64,000 nt of DNA from Solwaraspora sp. WMMD1047 (GTDB taxonomy: Bacteria > Actinomycetota > Actinomycetes > Mycobacteriales > Micromonosporaceae), in contig NZ_JARUBL010000001.1 of assembly GCF_029626155.1 (NCBI RefSeq), positions 7,344,501 through 7,408,500 of the forward strand, read 5' to 3'. Each line of letters starts with the position of its first letter. Within the stretch, counting starts at the first letter, position 1. Position numbers and translations under genes: made by a program. The notes beneath the pieces were generated by a model. It saw only the letters and a program-made list of their open reading frames with translations, did not search any database and had not been told where the DNA came from. This document shows positions 26,688 through 35,210 of the stretch, one piece after another.

Positions 26688-27453
26688 TCGACTCCACCGG
26701 CATCGACTCCACCGGCGCGTAGCCCGCGTTCGAGGTCGTACGCCTGAGCCCGCCCGGCCCTGCTGGGGCAGTTTCTCGGGAGCGTGGCCAGGGCCACGAG
26801 ACCAGCGGGCGCTGGCCGATCCCGCGTGTCCTGTCCGCGGCCGCCGCGCCCGGTGGCGCGCGGAACCACGCGACGACGACATGGTTGCCGCGTCGAGTCC
26901 GGACCCCGCACGCGAGCCGTCCGTGGATACAGCCGGTGGCCCCCGGAGGCCACCCGTGGCCGAGAAAACAGCCTGCACGTCCACCCCTTCGAGTCAGAGG
27001 AGGACGAGCCCATGCGAGGGCCTCGTCACCGACACACCCACCGAGGCCAACCCGGGTACGCCGCGGCATTGTCGACGCGCATTGGAGCCGACATACGCGG
27101 CCCGGCCGCCGTCCGGCGGTCATCGCCAACGGCGCCGACCGGCCGTCCGGAGCGATCATGATCCCGGCGGACGCCCACCCGGTCCCCCCGCAGGCCCGGA
27201 ACCCACACCCACAGTCAACACAACCTCACCCTCTTAATCATGAATTAGAAACATCTATCACTATTGATCATCGACTCACATCACCGACGGTTACCTCCGA
27301 CGCGCGCCGGACGGCGCCTGTCGAACCGCCGCCCAATCGCCGTCTTCGGCGAGCCGGGGAACCACGCCCGTGGGGTGAATCCGCGTTCGCGGTAGGGATC
27401 ACTTCCATCCCGAACCCGTCAGCTAACCCGGTCGGCGGCCATCGGAAGGGAGA
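26688..27453. other. Intergenic region without a recognised gene
   Basis: About 765 bp of mostly GC-rich DNA has several overlapping frames but no ribosome binding site linked to coherent coding sequence. A short AT-rich patch at 27230-27290 is a likely promoter area for the secreted-protein gene at 27454, although no clear hexamers were identified. Confidence 0.35.
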
Positions 27454-28476
27454 ATGGTGACCACGCCCCCGAACAGGTGGCTCACAGCCACCCTGGCCGT
27501 CCTGGCCACCGCCGCGCTGCTGGCGGCCCCGCTCGGCTCCCAGGCTGCCGCGGCGCAGCCCAACGGCAACGCCACCGCCGACGAGGACGGGCCGCCCCCA
27601 CTGCTGCGCGACGTACTCGACCAGGCCGGACGGACCTACCTGGACGCCAAGGCCAAACTCGACCAGTCCACCAAGCGCCAACTGATCCTCAACCTCGAGC
27701 TGCGACGGGCCGAGAACCGGCTGGCGAAACTCGCCCCGCAGGTCGAGCAGATCGCCGCCCGGTCCTACCGGACCGGCCGGATCGGCGCGGCCGCGATGCT
27801 ACTCAACAGCGCCTCACCTGACTCGTTCCTCGACCGGGCCGCAACTCTCGACGAACTCAACATGGTCAACGGCAAACGGGTCGCCGAGCTCGCCCAGGCC
27901 GTCGACGACGCCGCCCGGGCCAAGGACGCCATCGACGCCGAAGTCCGCGACCAACGCAAGCAGGTCGCCGTGATGAACGCCCAGAAACGGGAGGCGGAGA
28001 ATGCCCTCGCCCTGGTCGGCGGGCGGTCCCTCACCGCCGGGTTCGTCGCGGCCACCTCACCGGTCGCCCGGGCGGCGCCGCGCACCAGCAGTGGCGGATG
28101 GCCGAACGAATCGTGCAGCCAGGACGACCCCACCACCGCGGGTTGCGTCACCCCCCGCACGCTGCACGCCTACAAGGAGACCAAACGAGCCGGCTTCGAC
28201 CGGTTCGTCGGCTGCCACCGGTCCGGCGGTCCGTTCGAGCACCCCAAGGGCCGCGCCTGCGACTGGTCCCTCCGCAACAGCGGTTTCACCCCCGCCCGCA
28301 CCCAGAACGAACGCACCTACGGCAACAATCTCACCGCGTTCCTGGTCCGCAACGCCGACCGCCTCGGCATCCTCTACGTCATCTGGAACCGCCAGATCTG
28401 GCTACCCGCCACCGGCTGGAGGTCATACAGCGGGGCCAGCGACCACACCGACCACGTCCACATGTCCATGCTCTGA
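27454..28476 (+). CDS. Secreted coiled-coil protein with ARB-07466/M15-like C-terminal domain
   Basis: This is a 340-residue exported protein; ATG 27454 follows GGAAGGGAGA. A Sec signal peptide (about residues 1-35, ending AAAA) precedes a coiled-coil region (about 50-190; RRAENRLAKLAPQVEQIAAR). The C-terminal domain (about 210-340) has HPKGRACDWS and DHTDHVHMS, a histidine/aspartate pattern shared with the ARB-07466 C-terminal domain of actinobacterial cell-wall proteins, related to M15-type metallopeptidases. Two cysteine pairs could be disulfides. Such proteins act on or bind peptidoglycan outside the cell. It is immediately followed by a strong hairpin. Confidence 0.85.
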   Translation: MVTTPPNRWLTATLAVLATAALLAAPLGSQAAAAQPNGNATADEDGPPPLLRDVLDQAGRTYLDAKAKLDQSTKRQLILNLELRRAENRLAKLAPQVEQIAARSYRTGRIGAAAMLLNSASPDSFLDRAATLDELNMVNGKRVAELAQAVDDAARAKDAIDAEVRDQRKQVAVMNAQKREAENALALVGGRSLTAGFVAATSPVARAAPRTSSGGWPNESCSQDDPTTAGCVTPRTLHAYKETKRAGFDRFVGCHRSGGPFEHPKGRACDWSLRNSGFTPARTQNERTYGNNLTAFLVRNADRLGILYVIWNRQIWLPATGWRSYSGASDHTDHVHMSML

Positions 28477-28479
28477 CCC

Positions 28480-28515
28480 GGCCGCCCCGGTGTGCACCCG
28501 CGCACCGGGGCGGCC
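28480..28515 (+). terminator. 13-bp perfect hairpin after the secreted-protein gene
   Basis: GGCCGCCCCGGTG (28480-28492) and CACCGGGGCGGCC (28503-28515) form a perfect 13-bp stem with a 10-nt loop starting 3 bp after the stop codon. There is no T-tract, as is common for actinobacterial terminators. Confidence 0.75.
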
Positions 28516-28623
28516 GTGGCACCAGACCAGGCGACCTCCGGTCACGACCCCCAGGTAAATCCCACCATCACGACGGTCGACCACGACCACGAGAAATGAC
28601 CCGCCGGAAGGGACCATCGGAAA

Positions 28624-29313
28624 ATGACGGTACGCAGAAGTGCTCGACTCGCCACCGTGCTGACGACGTTCACACTGGCAGCGACCGTGGCCACGCCGGG
28701 CTGGGCGCATGTCGAAGTAAGCGCCGACAAACCACAGGCGGGCGCCCGCGACGTCACCCTCACCTTTGTCGGCGAAGCCGAGTCCACCACCGCGGGAATC
28801 ACGTCCGAACGTGTCGTCCTGCCCGCCGGCCTGAAACCCCAGGACGTGACCCTCGCCCGCGCACCCAAAGGATGGGAACTCAGCCCCAACCAGGACGGAT
28901 TCACCGTGGCCGGGCCCGCCCTGCCCGTCGGCGACGACGTCACGTTCGCTGTCACCGTTGCTCAACTACCCCCCGACGCCGTAACCCTCGCCTTCAAAAC
29001 CGTCGAGACCTACGAAAACGGCAAAGTGTCCCGATGGATCGAGATCCCCACCGCGGGCGACCAGGAACCGGACAATCCCGCCCCCGTCCTGTCCATCCGC
29101 CCGGCCGCCACACCACAACCCGAACCCACCACCGCCGCACCCACCGCCACGACACCCACCATCGCGACGACACCGCCGCCGGCCGCCGCACCCGCCGGCG
29201 ACGACTCCGCCACCGGGGCGGGCGGGCCACTACTCGCCGGCTTCGGCATCCTCGCGGTGATCCTCGCGGCAGTCGCCGCCGTGGCCGTCCGACGCCGCCG
29301 GACACCGCGATAG
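28624..29313 (+). CDS. YcnI-like (DUF1775) copper-binding membrane protein
   Basis: This is a 229-residue protein starting at ATG 28624. A signal peptide ends ...GWA, so the mature chain would begin with His (HVEVSADKP). In YcnI proteins this N-terminal histidine is a copper ligand with a nearby Glu and Trp. The DUF1775 domain covers about residues 29-155. A Pro/Thr-rich linker leads to a C-terminal membrane helix (LLAGFGILAVILAAVAAVAV) and basic tail. The role is periplasmic/extracellular copper binding or delivery. It fits with the neighbouring exporters as part of a metal-resistance module. Confidence 0.88.
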   Translation: MTVRRSARLATVLTTFTLAATVATPGWAHVEVSADKPQAGARDVTLTFVGEAESTTAGITSERVVLPAGLKPQDVTLARAPKGWELSPNQDGFTVAGPALPVGDDVTFAVTVAQLPPDAVTLAFKTVETYENGKVSRWIEIPTAGDQEPDNPAPVLSIRPAATPQPEPTTAAPTATTPTIATTPPPAAAPAGDDSATGAGGPLLAGFGILAVILAAVAAVAVRRRRTPR

Positions 29314-29367
29314 CCGCAAGACCGTCCGAGGAAGCATGGGCGATCATCGGTACACCAGTGGCCGAAT

Positions 29368-29600
29368 GTGAGTCCTCGGAGCGAGATCCGCGACCTGCGC
29401 GAACTCCGGCGCTACCTGGAGCGTTTCTCAGCCCTGCTCACCCAGGCCACCCGAATGCCAATCACCGTCAGCACCGACGTCAACCGCCGGCCGAAGGTGC
29501 TCGCCTACGCTACCGACCTGAGGCGCTGGCACGGCTGGCAGAAGGACGCCATCGACGGGCTCCGCACTCCGTCTGAACCGTCGGGGCGGTCTTCACCAGA
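29368..29600 (+). pseudogene. Possible gene fragment
   Basis: From GTG 29368 the frame has coding-like composition for about 65 codons (LRELRRYLERFSALLTQATR, ending near WHGWQKDAIDGL), then runs into sequence that is antisense to the CDF gene at 29604. It looks like the 5' part of a gene truncated by rearrangement. No family was recognised. Confidence 0.3.
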
Positions 29601-29603
29601 AGG

Positions 29604-30353
29604 TCACTTCTCGGCTGCGTGGCGGCAGGAGCAGCCGGGTTCGCATCCGCAGGCATCGCCTGTGGCAGTTGAACCGGCTGGGGCTTCCGGGATGGTCAGC
29701 GGTGCGGTCAACGGGACGGCGCAGCAGCTGTCGCCGCGCCAAGCCTCGCGGCCTTCCTTGACCGCGACACCTGCGATGACCAGGGCGGCGATGGGGTCGG
29801 CCCAGGACCACCCGAACAGGCTGTTGACCGCCAGGCCGGCTAGTAGGACGCCTGAGAGGTAAGTGCACAGCAGTGTCTGTTTGGAGTCGGCGACGGCGGA
29901 GCGGGAGCCGAGTTCGCGACCGGCGCGGCGTTGCGCGTACGACAGTCCGGGCATGACCGCCAGTGAGACTGCCGCCAGTACCAGGCCGACGCTGGAGTGC
30001 TCGGCGTCGGCGCCGCCGAGAAGGGCCCGTACCGCCTCGACGCTGACGTAGGCCGCGAGGGCGAAGAATGAGACGGCGATGATGCGTAGTGCCACCTTTT
30101 CGCGGGTCTCGGGGTCTCGGCCGGCGAACTGCCACGCTACGGCGGTGGCGGAAGCGACCTCGATGATCGAATCGAGGCCGAAGCCGATCAGAGCGGTGGA
30201 CGACGCGATGGTGCCGGCAGTGATCGCTACGGCCGCTTCGATGATGTTGTAGATGATGGTGGCGGCGACGAGCCAGCGCACCCGGCGGGTCAGTACGGCC
30301 AGGCGTTGCGGTGGTGGTCTAGCAGGGCTCAGTTGGAGGAGCCGCGGGTTCAT
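29604..30353 (-). CDS. Cation efflux (CDF-superfamily) transporter
   Basis: This is a 249-residue membrane protein starting at ATG 30353, whose start overlaps the CmtR-like stop by 4 bp. It has about six membrane segments. The motif GLDSIIEVASATAV replaces the classical H-x3-D of the TM2 site, and WADPIAALVIAGVAVKEG is the TM6 signature. It lacks the large cytoplasmic C-terminal domain and instead ends in a cysteine/histidine-rich tail (DACGCEPGCSCRH) that may bind soft metals. It is the last gene of an MFS-regulator-exporter operon. The likely role is export of cadmium, lead or zinc, based on the regulator. Confidence 0.88.
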   Translation of the reverse strand: MNPRLLQLSPARPPPQRLAVLTRRVRWLVAATIIYNIIEAAVAITAGTIASSTALIGFGLDSIIEVASATAVAWQFAGRDPETREKVALRIIAVSFFALAAYVSVEAVRALLGGADAEHSSVGLVLAAVSLAVMPGLSYAQRRAGRELGSRSAVADSKQTLLCTYLSGVLLAGLAVNSLFGWSWADPIAALVIAGVAVKEGREAWRGDSCCAVPLTAPLTIPEAPAGSTATGDACGCEPGCSCRHAAEK

Positions 30354-30733
30354 CGGCAGCAGCTCTGGTCGTCGGAGTCCGGGCACGCTGCCGGGTCGAC
30401 GGCCAGGACCAGGCCGAGTAGGTCGCCGAGGGCGTGGGCGATGCGGGCGTCGGCAAGCTCGTAGCGGGTGCGCCGGCCTTCGGGAACGGCTACGACCAGG
30501 CCGCAGCCGCGTAGACAGGCGAGGTGATTGGACAGGTTCTGCCGGCTGACACCGAGCATGTCGGCGAGTTCAGCCGGGTAGCCGGGTCCGTCCCGCAGCG
30601 CGAGCAGCAGTTTGGTGCGGGTCGCGTCGGACAGGGCATGGCCGAAGCGGGCGAGGACCTGGCCGTTGGTGAGCGTCGCCACCCTCAGAGAGTACATCGG
30701 TGGCTGTATCGACAGCGGGTGCGTGGGGATCAT
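30350..30733 (-). CDS. cmtR: ArsR-family metal-sensing repressor, CmtR-like
   Basis: This is a 127-residue winged-helix repressor. ATG 30733 overlaps the MFS stop (ATGA) and is preferred for coupling; ATG 30697 would give 115 residues. The recognition helix region reads VSRQNLSNHLACLRGCGLV. The ACLRGCG cysteines match the Cys57/Cys61 pair of the Cd(II)/Pb(II) sensor CmtR, and a C-terminal cysteine cluster (ACPDSDDQSCC) can supply the third ligand. Metal binding should release DNA and derepress export genes. Confidence 0.92.
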   Translation of the reverse strand: MIPTHPLSIQPPMYSLRVATLTNGQVLARFGHALSDATRTKLLLALRDGPGYPAELADMLGVSRQNLSNHLACLRGCGLVVAVPEGRRTRYELADARIAHALGDLLGLVLAVDPAACPDSDDQSCCR

Positions 30734-32253
30734 GCCGACACCGGCTCGGCGGCAGGGGCCTCGGCGAGGGTACGGGTGCGCCCGGGCATGAACAGCACGG
30801 TCAGGACGGCGCCGATCGCGGCGATGACCGCACAGACGATCAACACCATCTGCATACCGTCGATATAGGCGGATTGGGCGTCGGTGACCAGGGCCGGGTT
30901 GCCGATGCGGGCGGCGACGCCGACCGCTCCGGCGATGGAGTCTCGGGCGGTGTCCGCCGCGGCGGGTGGTAGGCCGTCGACGACAAGGCGGTCGGTGTAG
31001 ATCTGCGACAGCAGGCTGCCCAGCAGCGCGACGCCGAGTGCGCCGCCGGCTTGGCGCAGGGTCATGGTGATGGCGATGCCGGAGCCTGCGCGTTCGGGTG
31101 GCAGGACGGCGAGGACGGCGTCCATGGACGGGGTCAGGGCCGATCCGATGCCCAGGCCGGTGATGGCGTACCAGAGGGCGGCGAAGGCGAAGCCGCTTTC
31201 CGTGTCGGTGGTGGCGCCGATGGACAGGCCGATACCGGTGAGCAGGAGGCCGACGGCGATCGGGGTCTTGTGTCCGATGCGGTTGGCGATGCGGGTGCCG
31301 GCGCCGACGCCGATGACGAAGCCGCCGATCAGGGGCAGGAGCCGCAGGCCGGTGTTGAAGGCGTCGTGGCCGAGTACGAACTGCAGGTACAACGGCACGA
31401 CGAACAGCAGGCCGAACAGGGCGAAGCTGACGACGGTGGCGTTGATGTTGCCCCAGGTGAACTGCCGGCCCTGGAACAGGTGCAGATCGATCATCGGCTG
31501 CGGGGTGCGCAGTTCCCACCCGACGAAAAGGCTCAGCAGCAGCAGGGACACGGCGAAGCCGGTGAGGATCAGCGGGTCGGTCCAGCCGCGGTTGGGTGCC
31601 TCGATCGCGGCGTAGACCAGGGTGAGCAGACCGGTGGTGGACAGCAGGCCGCCGAGCAGGTCGGGGCGCTTCGGGGATGGGTCGCGGGACTCCGGTAGGA
31701 CCAGAACGATGGCGGTGACGGCCAGGGCGATGATCGGCACGTTGATGAGGAAGATCGAACCCCACCAGAAGTGGTTGAGCAGCCAGCCGCCGATGATCGG
31801 GCCGAGGGGTATGCCCGCCCCCATACCCATCACGACGACCGACAGGGCCTTGCCGCGGTCGGCGGGGGCGAACAGTACCGCGATCGTGGCCAGTGCGGTC
31901 GGCATGATGACCGCGGCGCCAACGCCGAGTACCGCGCGCGCGGCGATGACGAGTGCGGCGCTGTCGGCCAAGGCAGCGCCGAGCGAGGCCAGCGCGAAGA
32001 TGGCGAGCCCGATGACAAGGAGCCGGCGGCGCCCGTAGCGGTCGGCGATCGCGCCGACCGGGAGCATCAGTCCGGCGAACAGCAGGATGTAGGCGTTGAC
32101 GATCCACTGCAGCGCGTCGGTGCCGGCGGACAACTCGGTGGCCATGGTCGGTAGGGCGACGTTCATGATCGTGATGTCGAGCCCGATGACCAGCACCGAC
32201 AGCGTAAGAGCCGTTAGCGCCAATCCCTGCTGTCGTTTCTCTGTTCTGGGCAT
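30730..32253 (-). CDS. MFS drug transporter, DHA2 (EmrB/QacA) family
   Basis: This is a 507-residue, 14-helix proton-coupled exporter starting at ATG 32253. Motif A (LPVGAIADRYGRRRLLVIGL), the early LDITIMNVALP segment and the motif-C-like GPIIGGWLL are characteristic of DHA2 multidrug transporters. It is the first gene of a three-gene overlapping operon (MFS, CmtR-like repressor, CDF transporter), so it is probably under the same metal-responsive control. The substrate cannot be read from the sequence. Confidence 0.92.
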   Translation of the reverse strand: MPRTEKRQQGLALTALTLSVLVIGLDITIMNVALPTMATELSAGTDALQWIVNAYILLFAGLMLPVGAIADRYGRRRLLVIGLAIFALASLGAALADSAALVIAARAVLGVGAAVIMPTALATIAVLFAPADRGKALSVVVMGMGAGIPLGPIIGGWLLNHFWWGSIFLINVPIIALAVTAIVLVLPESRDPSPKRPDLLGGLLSTTGLLTLVYAAIEAPNRGWTDPLILTGFAVSLLLLSLFVGWELRTPQPMIDLHLFQGRQFTWGNINATVVSFALFGLLFVVPLYLQFVLGHDAFNTGLRLLPLIGGFVIGVGAGTRIANRIGHKTPIAVGLLLTGIGLSIGATTDTESGFAFAALWYAITGLGIGSALTPSMDAVLAVLPPERAGSGIAITMTLRQAGGALGVALLGSLLSQIYTDRLVVDGLPPAAADTARDSIAGAVGVAARIGNPALVTDAQSAYIDGMQMVLIVCAVIAAIGAVLTVLFMPGRTRTLAEAPAAEPVSA

Positions 32254-32346
32254 GCGCTGCCTCCACTGGTCTGCGCGTCGAGGACGGCCATCGGTTGGCG
32301 CATCAGGCGGTTGGGCGGCTGAGCGGTGCCGGCGGCCCTCGACGAA

Positions 32347-32381
32347 ATGATACAGCAGATCCTGAATTCAGTACATGATTT
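32347..32381 (-). promoter_or_regulatory. Putative promoter of the MFS-cmtR-CDF operon
   Basis: On the minus strand TGTACT and TATCAT are separated by 17 bp, in an AT-rich patch that contrasts with its surroundings. The perfect palindrome CTGAATTCAG (32362-32371) lies inside the spacer and may be an operator. The -35 box is weak, so the assignment is tentative. Confidence 0.4.
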
Positions 32382-32385
32382 ACTA

Positions 32386-32883
32386 TTATCGGGAATGGTT
32401 GTCGGCGGGCTGGCCTTCGAAGTGGGCCTTGAGCCGTTGCTGGGTGATCTGGATGGATGCCCGGTTGTGGGTTCCGCGGTCGCGGATGCCGGACACGATG
32501 ACAGCGATGGTCTTCATGAGCTGGCCGCGGTTGTCGTGCCAGACCTGCGTCAGGCGGGTGCCCCGGCCACCGTCCAGCGGTGCGAGGTGGTAGCTCCACG
32601 TCGCGATGGCCAGGCCGACGGCGGCGGTGTCGAAGCTGAACTGGCGGCCCGGTTCGGCAGCGGTGACGGTGCAGTGGGTCCGCCAGCGCCGGATCGCGCC
32701 ACGACGGTTGTGGCCGCTGAACGTGCTGCCGACGCCGAGCGGGCCGTCGTGGTGCGGCAGGCTGGCGCCGGTGCATTCAGGGCTGAAGCGTCCCCAGCGG
32801 GCGACGTCGACGATGACGTCGTAGACGTCTTCGGGTGGCGCGGCGATGTCGATGCTCTCTTCGACGTGCACGGAGTAGGCCAT
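32386..32883 (-). CDS. SRPBCC/polyketide-cyclase-like protein
   Basis: This is a 165-residue START/SRPBCC-fold protein starting at ATG 32883. The N-terminal MAYSVHVEESIDIAAPPEDV with V-D-V-A-R-W-G-R-F-S is typical of the fold, which forms a hydrophobic pocket for lipids or polyketide-like ligands. It is the last gene of the leftward series blaI, M56 peptidase, flavin reductase, SRPBCC. A link to the acyl-carrier operon on the opposite strand is plausible but inferred. Confidence 0.85.
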   Translation of the reverse strand: MAYSVHVEESIDIAAPPEDVYDVIVDVARWGRFSPECTGASLPHHDGPLGVGSTFSGHNRRGAIRRWRTHCTVTAAEPGRQFSFDTAAVGLAIATWSYHLAPLDGGRGTRLTQVWHDNRGQLMKTIAVIVSGIRDRGTHNRASIQITQQRLKAHFEGQPADNHSR

Positions 32884-32922
32884 GACTACCTTCCTCGGTG
32901 GGGACCACTGCAGGTGGGGGGA

Positions 32923-33474
32923 CTACTGCAACTGTCGATAGCGGGAGGCGTGGCGCAGGAGGGGTTCGCCGCGGCGATGCCCGGCTTTCCGCACCGCGCC
33001 GATGACGATGGCGTGGTCACCGCTGGCGTAGGTGTGCTGGTGTTCGCAGGTCAGCCAAGCCAGCGCGCCCGGAATGACCGGGAGGCCGTCGACGGTGGTG
33101 TAATCACCCGGCACGGTGTTCCTGTCCCGTGGGCGGGCGAAGGTGTCGGCGATGTCCCGCTGATCAGCGGCGAGGATGCTGACAGCGAAGCGCCCGTGCT
33201 GGGCGAGCAGTTCCAATGTGGTGGATGAGCGGTGCAGGCAGACCAGCAGCAGGGCCGGCCGCAGTGACAGCGAGGTCAGCGATCCGACGGTCATACCCCA
33301 GACATCGCCGTCGCCGTACTGGGTGGTGAGCAGGCTGACGCCGGTGGGCAGGGCGCCCATCGCGGTCCGGAACTCCTGCTCGGACACTGCCGAAGGTGGG
33401 GGGTCGGCGTGGGTCCGATCGGTGAGCAGACTCGCGTAGTGCCGACCCAGGGCGTCTTCGATCAACGTATTCAC
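32923..33474 (-). CDS. Flavin reductase-like protein (HpaC/NTA family)
   Basis: This is a 183-residue FMN-binding split-barrel flavin reductase. GTG 33474 overlaps the upstream stop by 4 bp with GGGGAG just before it; an ATG 12 bp upstream (33486) is possible. The segments FRTAMGALPTGVSLLTT, GMTVGSLTSLSLRPALLLVCL and FAVSILAADQRD are the family core, and GDHAIVIGAV is the conserved end. These enzymes supply reduced flavin to monooxygenases. The FAD monooxygenase at 43016-44113 belongs to a class that reduces its own flavin, so the partner is unknown. Confidence 0.9.
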   Translation of the reverse strand: MNTLIEDALGRHYASLLTDRTHADPPPSAVSEQEFRTAMGALPTGVSLLTTQYGDGDVWGMTVGSLTSLSLRPALLLVCLHRSSTTLELLAQHGRFAVSILAADQRDIADTFARPRDRNTVPGDYTTVDGLPVIPGALAWLTCEHQHTYASGDHAIVIGAVRKAGHRRGEPLLRHASRYRQLQ

Positions 33475-34367
33475 GCTGCTCCCCATGGACACAGGTCGAT
33501 GACTATTGCGTTGAGGAGGAGAACAGTCGGCGACAGGACGAGCAACGCCGCGCCCAGGGCGTAGGTGCCTTTGGATCGGGCGGTCTGGCAGCAGTGCCGC
33601 GGGATGTGCAGCTGCGCCAGCCGCAGCGCGACCGCGCGACCGCCCGCGGGCAGCGCCCCGGCGGGAACCGCCATGTCGGCCAGCAAGGTCAGGGCCGCGA
33701 TGGTGGGCTTCTGACCCACATGGCGGCGGGCGTAGCAGTCGGCCGACATCTCGATCAGTTCGGTGATGGACATCGACAGCGCGGTGATGGCCCTCGTCCC
33801 CGGGAACGACTGCGCCACGGCGGTCGCCAACTGCAGGACGAGGTGATGGCGGGCCAGCAGATGCGCCCTCTCGTGCCGCAGGACGGCCTGCAAAGGTTTC
33901 GGCTCAAGCAGATCCAGCGCCCCCTGCGACAGCACGGTGCGCCCAGAGACGATGCACGGCACGCTGTAGGCGAACGGCCGCCTGTCGTCGATCACGTTGA
34001 CCTTGCCCAGGTCGGGGCGTTCAGTGGCGAACAGGTCGATGAGCATCTCGTGGCGGCGCCGACGCTGGCGAGCGGCCCGGTTCAGCGCGGCGAAGCGCCT
34101 GCCGACGCGCCCGGCGCCCAGCAACAGGACGGCACTGACCAGTGCTGCGAGCAGTGACGGTGCCGTGTTGTCCATCTGCCAGGTGTGTTGATCGGAGATC
34201 AGGATGAGCAGTGCCGCGACGGCACCGAACGGGACCCCCAGGACCGCGCCCAGCCACAGTCCAACCGCCGCGCAGGGCACCCGGTATATCCACGTCCTCT
34301 CGACCACCAGGCCAGTGATCGACCACGCACATAGAGTGACGATAGCTGGTAGCACCAACGGCCCCAC
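33471..34367 (-). CDS. M56-family (BlaR1-like) membrane metallopeptidase
   Basis: This is a 298-residue integral membrane protease. The zinc motif is H165-E-R-A-H169 in LQAVLRHERAHLLARHH, between hydrophobic segments (about 5-25, 35-55, 70-88 and 265-285). It resembles the protease part of BlaR1 without the penicillin-binding sensor domain. It lies 37 bp downstream of the blaI-like gene and overlaps the flavin reductase. BlaI/M56 pairs work as repressor plus repressor-inactivating protease, so it likely controls operator release. Confidence 0.9.
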   Translation of the reverse strand: MGPLVLPAIVTLCAWSITGLVVERTWIYRVPCAAVGLWLGAVLGVPFGAVAALLILISDQHTWQMDNTAPSLLAALVSAVLLLGAGRVGRRFAALNRAARQRRRRHEMLIDLFATERPDLGKVNVIDDRRPFAYSVPCIVSGRTVLSQGALDLLEPKPLQAVLRHERAHLLARHHLVLQLATAVAQSFPGTRAITALSMSITELIEMSADCYARRHVGQKPTIAALTLLADMAVPAGALPAGGRAVALRLAQLHIPRHCCQTARSKGTYALGAALLVLSPTVLLLNAIVIDLCPWGAA

Positions 34368-34404
34368 CGCGGTTTCCCCCTCAGACCTTGTGCTCGGTCA
34401 GACG

Positions 34405-34788
34405 CTACGGTTCGCGTTCATCCTTCGCCTCGCCGTCGAGCGCCTCACGTAACGCCATGCGCTCCTCCGAACCCAGCTCGTCGACGAATCGCACGAACGC
34501 GCCCGGATCGCCGTCGGCGACGCCCAGCGCGTCCGCCAGCAGCTCGGCGAACATCTCTTGCCGGGTGGCTGCGGCACTGTAGCGGTGAGCGCGTTCGTCA
34601 CGACTCTGGTGCAGCAGTCCCTTGCGCGCCATCCGCTGCAGTGTCGTCAACACGGTGGTGTAGGCGATCTGACGGCCGGAGCGCAGCGCTTCGTACACCT
34701 CACGGACCGTCATGGCGCGGTCCGCGGTCCAGAGGCAGTTCATCACCGCCCGCTCAAGCACTCCCAGTCGGACCACGGGCTCCAGCAT
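34405..34788 (-). CDS. blaI: BlaI/MecI/CopY-family transcriptional repressor
   Basis: This is a 127-residue winged-helix repressor starting at ATG 34788. LGVLERAVMNCLWTADRAMT and the recognition region YTTVLTTLQRMARKGLL are typical. The acidic C-terminal half (FVDELGSEERMALREAL) is the dimerisation and cleavage domain. It is the first gene of a leftward series with the M56 protease. A GGTAGTACTAC-type site 29 bp before its start and a perfect copy in the promoter of the operon at 35211 suggest it regulates itself and that operon. Confidence 0.93.
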   Translation of the reverse strand: MLEPVVRLGVLERAVMNCLWTADRAMTVREVYEALRSGRQIAYTTVLTTLQRMARKGLLHQSRDERAHRYSAAATRQEMFAELLADALGVADGDPGAFVRFVDELGSEERMALREALDGEAKDEREP

Positions 34789-34808
34789 AGGGCAACTCGA
34801 TCAGCATG

Positions 34809-34828
34809 ACTACCACGGTAGTACTACT
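34809..34828. promoter_or_regulatory. BlaI-type operator upstream of blaI
   Basis: The 20 bases include the inverted repeat ACTACC-AC-GGTAGT and, overlapping it, GGTAGTACTACT, which differs from the perfect 12-bp palindrome at 35100-35111 in the last base. The site ends 21 bp from the blaI start codon side and would allow autoregulation. Confidence 0.65.
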
Positions 34829-35089
34829 ATGATACGAGAAGGTTACGGGAAGGCCCCAGTTCTCACGCTGAGTGTCGACATCCATATCGGGGATGGCCCG
34901 CAGTGCCCGTGCTCAGCCAGCCGATGCGCGTAGGCGCAGCAAGCGCCCCTCCGGACTTCCACGGGTGTCGATGGGGGGCGTCGGAGGCGCCTCCCGCAAG
35001 GCTTTAAGCAGGCCAGACATTGGCGGCTATCTCGATGCACCCTCTCGTCCGGTCGGCTGATCGCGACCCGTACGTCAGGCTGAACCGCT
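34829..35089. other. Divergent intergenic region between blaI and the acyl-carrier operon
   Basis: No gene is supported here. The region separates the leftward blaI series from the rightward operon, and the two operator copies lie at its ends. Confidence 0.45.
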
Positions 35090-35118
35090 TGACTGCCGGG
35101 GTAGTACTACCGTAATAG
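35090..35118 (+). promoter_or_regulatory. Promoter with operator filling the -35/-10 spacer
   Basis: TTGACT (35090-35095) and TAATAG (35113-35118) are 17 bp apart. The perfect palindrome GGTAGTACTACC (35100-35111) occupies almost the whole spacer, so a bound repressor would block RNA polymerase. The same motif precedes blaI. The leader to ATG 35211 would be about 85 nt and contains a short hairpin GGCAC...GTGCC. Confidence 0.75.
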
Positions 35119-35210
35119 TTGACCGCGTTGGCTAACAAGGTGGAGAAACCTCGTAACGCGATGTCACAACGGTAGGCACCACAAAGTGCCGATTTGGGGG
35201 AGGTCCGGCC

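Noticed and set aside
30350-32266. Single 638-residue ORF spanning the MFS and regulator genes
   Set aside because: The upper part is an out-of-frame reading of the MFS gene; only the last 127 codons are the real CmtR-like protein.
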